A program made the translations under genes and the position numbers. 64,000 bases of DNA from DATFVJ01 sp963851085. GTDB lineage: Bacteria; Actinomycetota; Actinomycetes; Streptosporangiales; Streptosporangiaceae. Positions 61,288 through 64,000 of this stretch are shown here, in pieces. Within the stretch, counting starts at the first letter, position 1, and each line of letters begins with the position of its first letter. The stretch is taken from positions 124,001 to 188,000 of the forward strand of contig CAWKNX010000009.1 of NCBI GenBank assembly GCA_963851085.1. The letters are read 5' to 3'. The notes under the pieces were generated by a model that was given only the letters and a program-made list of their open reading frames with translations, was not told the DNA's origin and did no database searches.

Positions 61288-61794
61288 ATGCCAAATCTCC
61301 CGCGCTACCCGGGTGGCGGCGGCCACGTGGTGCGACCCGAGGACGAGCCCCCGCCCCCGGCCATCTTGAACGCGGTGAAGCTGATGTATGCCGGTGCGGC
61401 GGTGAACGTCATCGGCATCGTCATCGGGCTCGCGACGGCCGGCGACCTGAAGAACGCGATCAGGAAGGACCAGCCGAAGCTGACTCCCACCCAGGTGACC
61501 AACAGCGAACACTTCCTTGTGAGCGCGACGGTGATCATTGGCCTCATCGGCGCGGCACTGTGGCTGTGGATGGCATGGGCCAACATGCACGGCAAGCCCT
61601 GGGCGCGCATCCTGTCCAGCGTCTTCTTCGGCGTCGCCACGCTGAACACCGCCGCGAGCTTCGCTCAGCCCGGCGACGTGCTGAGCAGGACTCTCACGAT
61701 CACGGTGTGGCTGGTCGGGCTCGGCGCGATCATTCTGATCTGGCGCCCCGAATCCAGCGCCTACTACAAGGCCTCACGCGCACAGCCCGGATAG
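61288..61794 (+). CDS. Hypothetical membrane protein with four helices
   Basis: A 168-residue protein with a short Pro/Gly-rich lead and four predicted membrane segments: LMYAGAAVNVIGIVIGLA; FLVSATVIIGLIGAALWLWM; ILSSVFFGVATLNTAASFA; ITVWLVGLGAIILIW. The layout is like many actinobacterial small membrane proteins; the function is unknown. CGGAGG lies six bases before the ATG. Confidence 0.75.
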   Translation: MPNLPRYPGGGGHVVRPEDEPPPPAILNAVKLMYAGAAVNVIGIVIGLATAGDLKNAIRKDQPKLTPTQVTNSEHFLVSATVIIGLIGAALWLWMAWANMHGKPWARILSSVFFGVATLNTAASFAQPGDVLSRTLTITVWLVGLGAIILIWRPESSAYYKASRAQPG

Positions 61795-61850
61795 CACGCG
61801 GACGACGGGGCCGTGTGGACAACTCGCGTCCGGGCACCGATACTTCGGCC

Positions 61851-62396
61851 ATGACGGCGCAGGCACCGTTTCCTGAACGCGCGTCTGATGACGATCGTGA
61901 CCGGGCGATCGCTGAGCTACGTGAGCGATCCGCTGCTGGGGAACTGTCGCATGACACCTTCGTGCGGCGGATGGATGTCGCGCTTCGCGCGCGCAGCCGG
62001 CCCGAACTCGCCGCACTCTTCTTTGACCTGCCACCCGGCAGGCTCACCAAGCGGCTCACCGACGCCGTCGCTCGCGTTTCCGGGTTGTCCGCACGGCTGA
62101 CAGCGGCCTGGCGGGCGCCACGGCTGCCACGCTTCACGCTACCGGGCGATCCACGTGACACCGATGTGCCGCCCAGGTTCACCATCGGCCGCGAGCCCTG
62201 GTGCGATCTGGTGATCCCGGACCTCACCGTGTCGCGCAGGCACGCCGATCTCATGCGCGCAGACGGCCGCTGGCTGCTGTGCGATCTTGGCTCGACCAAT
62301 GGCACCAGGCGAAATGGCTGGCGGGTCAGCTCTCCCGTGCCGGTCCAGGCAGGCGATCAGCTCACCTTCGGCCAGGTCACCTTCATCGTCGGGTGA
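61851..62396 (+). CDS. DUF1707 and FHA domain protein
   Basis: A 181-residue protein. Residues about 10-65 are a DUF1707 domain (SDDDRDRAIAELRERSAAGE, LSHDTFVRRMDVALRARSRP). The C-terminal 90 form a forkhead-associated domain (FTIGREPWCDLVIPDLTVSR, RHADLMRADGRWLLCDLGST, NGTRRNGWRV) with the GR, SxxH and NG phosphothreonine-binding motifs. It probably reads Ser/Thr kinase signalling. The ATG at 61851 is preferred over a GTG at 61815. Confidence 0.88.
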   Translation: MTAQAPFPERASDDDRDRAIAELRERSAAGELSHDTFVRRMDVALRARSRPELAALFFDLPPGRLTKRLTDAVARVSGLSARLTAAWRAPRLPRFTLPGDPRDTDVPPRFTIGREPWCDLVIPDLTVSRRHADLMRADGRWLLCDLGSTNGTRRNGWRVSSPVPVQAGDQLTFGQVTFIVG

Positions 62397-62494
62397 CAGC
62401 CTGCGCCATATCCCAACATCGTCAGCCGTGGCAGCCCACACGCGGGGCGCCCAGTGTTGCCGCTCCGCGCGGCTCAGGTGGGTGACCCCGTTAC

Positions 62495-62610
62495 CCGCCT
62501 GCCGGTTACCCGCCTGCCGGTTACCCGCCCGCCCGGTTACCCACCCGCCCGTTACCCACCCGCCCGGTTACCCACCCGCCCGGTTACCCACCCGCCCGGT
62601 TACCCACCTG
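62495..62610. repeat. 16-bp tandem repeat at the 3' end of the aldo/keto reductase gene
   Basis: About seven units of CGGTTACCC(A/G)CC(C/T)GCC (15-16 bases) span the stop codon of the aldo/keto reductase and continue downstream. The stop TAA at 62584-62586 is itself part of a repeat unit (GGTTA/TAACC). A change in unit number could therefore alter the C-terminus. Confidence 0.85.
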
Positions 62611-63672
62611 CCTGGCTGCCAGTGTGCCGCCTGCTGAGACGTCGTCGAGCGCGCCCGAGATCTCGGGAGGCAGCACGACGTCCTCGGCCTGCAAAATGCC
62701 GGTGAGCTGGCCGGTCGTACGGGCGCCGACGATCGCGGAGGTGACGGCCGGCCGGTCACGTACCCAGCTCAATGCCACTGCGAGCGGAGAGACGCCAAGC
62801 CCGTCCGCCGCGGTGGTCACCGCCTCGACGATGGCGCGGCCCCGTTCGTCCAGGTATGGCTGTACGAACGAGCCGAAGTGCGGCGTCGCGGCCCGCGAAT
62901 CCGCTGGGATGCCGCTGCGGTACTTACCGGTGAGAACGCCCCGGCCGAGCGGCGACCAGCAGAGCACGCCCACGCCGCGGTCCGCCGCGGCCGGCAGGAC
63001 CTCGTGCTCGACATCGCGGGCGAGCAGCGAGTATTCGACCTGTACTGACGAGATGGGAGCCCGGCCCGGCCAGGCCTGCTGCCAGGTCGCGGCCCGCGCC
63101 AATTGCCAGCCGGCGTAGTTGCAGACCCCCGCGTATCTAGCCCGGCCGGCGGAAACGGCATCGTCGACGGCGGAAAGCGTTTCCTCGAGCGGGGCAGAAG
63201 GGTCCCAGGCATGGACCTGCCACAGATCCACGTGGTCGACTCCAAGCCGGCCCAGCGAGGCGTCGAGGCAGGCGAGCAGGCTTCGCCGTGAGGTCCCCCC
63301 GGCGCCACCCAGCCCGGCGCCACCGGGCGCGACACGGCCAGGCCCGGCGCCACCCGGCCCTGCCGCCTCGCCGCCTGGGAGGCCTGGGAGGCCTGGGAGG
63401 CCTGGGGCGCCAGGGTCGCCTGGGATCGACGTCTTGGTCGCCAGAACTACCTCGGAGCGTGGCACGACATCGCGGAGCAGCCGGCCAACGATCAGTTCGG
63501 CGTCGCCGCCGGCGTATGAGGCGGCCGTGTCGATGAGCGTCCCACCCGCGTCGGCGAACGCGGCAAGCTGCGCCGCCGCGTCATCTTCGCCCGTGTCACG
63601 GCCCCACGTCATCGTGCCGAGGCCGAGCCGCGAAACTCGCAGGCCCGTCATCCCGAGCCGGCGCTGTTCCAT
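62584..63672 (-). CDS. Aldo/keto reductase with low-complexity insertion
   Basis: A TIM-barrel NADPH oxidoreductase: MEQRRLGMTGLRVSRLGLGT, then DTAASYAGGDAELIVGRLLR (catalytic Asp/Tyr region), VHAWDPSAPLEETLSAVDDA, CNYAGWQLARAATWQQ and the C-terminal cofactor segment SAIVGARTTGQLTGILQAED. About 45 residues of GLPGLPGLPGGEAAGPGGAG type are inserted between SIPGDPGAP and TSRRSLLACLDASLGRL (63295-63420). The last eight residues come from a 16-bp repeat array. The substrate is unknown. Confidence 0.88.
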   Translation of the reverse strand: MEQRRLGMTGLRVSRLGLGTMTWGRDTGEDDAAAQLAAFADAGGTLIDTAASYAGGDAELIVGRLLRDVVPRSEVVLATKTSIPGDPGAPGLPGLPGLPGGEAAGPGGAGPGRVAPGGAGLGGAGGTSRRSLLACLDASLGRLGVDHVDLWQVHAWDPSAPLEETLSAVDDAVSAGRARYAGVCNYAGWQLARAATWQQAWPGRAPISSVQVEYSLLARDVEHEVLPAAADRGVGVLCWSPLGRGVLTGKYRSGIPADSRAATPHFGSFVQPYLDERGRAIVEAVTTAADGLGVSPLAVALSWVRDRPAVTSAIVGARTTGQLTGILQAEDVVLPPEISGALDDVSAGGTLAARQVGNRAGG

Positions 63673-63744
63673 GACCGGAGGTTAACGCCTCGGCGCCGTG
63701 GCCGGTGGCAGGCGTGCACGGTACACGGCGCTAAAGTCGGGACC

Positions 63745-64000
63745 GTGACAACGGTTCTCCTGGTGCGACACGGTCTGACCGCGCTCACCGGGCCGGTGCT
63801 CGCGGGCTGGACACCCGGCGTGGATCTCGATGACAACGGCAGGGCGCAGGCGGAGGCACTCGCGGAGCGGCTCGCGCCCGTACCGCTCGCCGCGATCGTC
63901 ACCAGCCCGCTCGACCGCTGCAGGCAGACCGCCGCGGCAATCGCCGCGGTGGCCGACGGGCAGGACCGTGCGGCGCGCGACGGCCGTGGTGAGATCGCCA
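63745..64000 (+). CDS. Histidine phosphatase family protein, N-terminal part
   Basis: The gene starts at the GTG at 63745 and runs off the window. The first residues, MTTVLLVRHGLTALTGPVLA (GTG read as Met), contain the RHG phosphatase motif, and VTSPLDRCRQTAAAIAAVAD carries the second active-site arginine. This matches MSMEG_4193-like phosphatases of the phosphoglycerate-mutase superfamily. It is divergent from the aldo/keto reductase. Confidence 0.88.
   Translation, partial: MTTVLLVRHGLTALTGPVLAGWTPGVDLDDNGRAQAEALAERLAPVPLAAIVTSPLDRCRQTAAAIAAVADGQDRAARDGRGEIA

Overview
The window looks like chromosomal DNA from a high-GC actinobacterium. The GC content is very high, GTG starts are common, and start/stop overlaps of the ATGA or TAATG type are frequent. 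Several gene sets are characteristic of that phylum: sufR-sufB-sufD-Rieske-sufC-sufS-sufU-sufT beside ctaA/ctaB and an ABC exporter pair, the MabA/InhA-like pair fabG-fabI, an actinobacterial VLRF1 peptidyl-tRNA hydrolase, and DUF3099, DUF6457 and DUF1707 proteins. I do not assign a genus.

Layout. 1-6 kb: the end of ctaB, a PrsW-type membrane protease with a probable frameshift, ctaA, an EamA transporter and an ABC exporter pair. 6-9 kb: glmS and a small conserved protein. 9-16.3 kb: the Fe-S assembly (SUF) operon with its repressor gene sufR and an excellent SufR operator. 16.4-20.4 kb: an SseB-like protein, acVLRF1, an ABC-F ATPase and a small HTH protein. 20.4-25.2 kb: an inserted-looking block of small secretion-type genes (EspC/WXG100-like, PH-like, YbaB-like), with a degraded copy of the 5' end of the enoyl-CoA hydratase gene at its left edge. 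25.2-32.3 kb: enoyl-CoA hydratase, an ABC exporter, a GNAT remnant, an SDR enzyme, a sulfotransferase, a lipoprotein and a beta-lactamase-fold lipoprotein.

32.4-45.4 kb is a selenium/molybdenum neighbourhood: fdhD (its 5' part out of frame across a 15-bp repeat array), an acyl-CoA synthetase, tRNA-Sec (UCA anticodon), then a mobile island (small hypothetical genes, two decayed insertion sequences, an XRE regulator and a GNAT enzyme), and then selA, moaA and mobA. Together these genes would serve a selenocysteine- and molybdopterin-dependent enzyme such as formate dehydrogenase. Neither that enzyme nor selB or selD lies in the window. 45.6-54.3 kb: an acyl-CoA synthetase, an MFS exporter, a cytochrome P450, a DUF6457 protein, an internally deleted methyltransferase and a PadR-controlled ABC exporter operon, followed by three perfect hairpins sharing one loop motif. 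54.6-64 kb: a DUF3099 protein, dodecin, TldE/TldD, fabG-fabI, a membrane protein, a DUF1707-FHA protein, an aldo/keto reductase and the start of a histidine phosphatase.

A recurring oddity is tandem or dispersed GC-rich repeats inside otherwise conserved genes (ctaA, the EamA gene, sufR, sufT, fdhD, mobA, the SDR gene, fabI, the aldo/keto reductase gene and the first ABC permease gene). Some are in frame; fdhD appears to have lost its frame at one.
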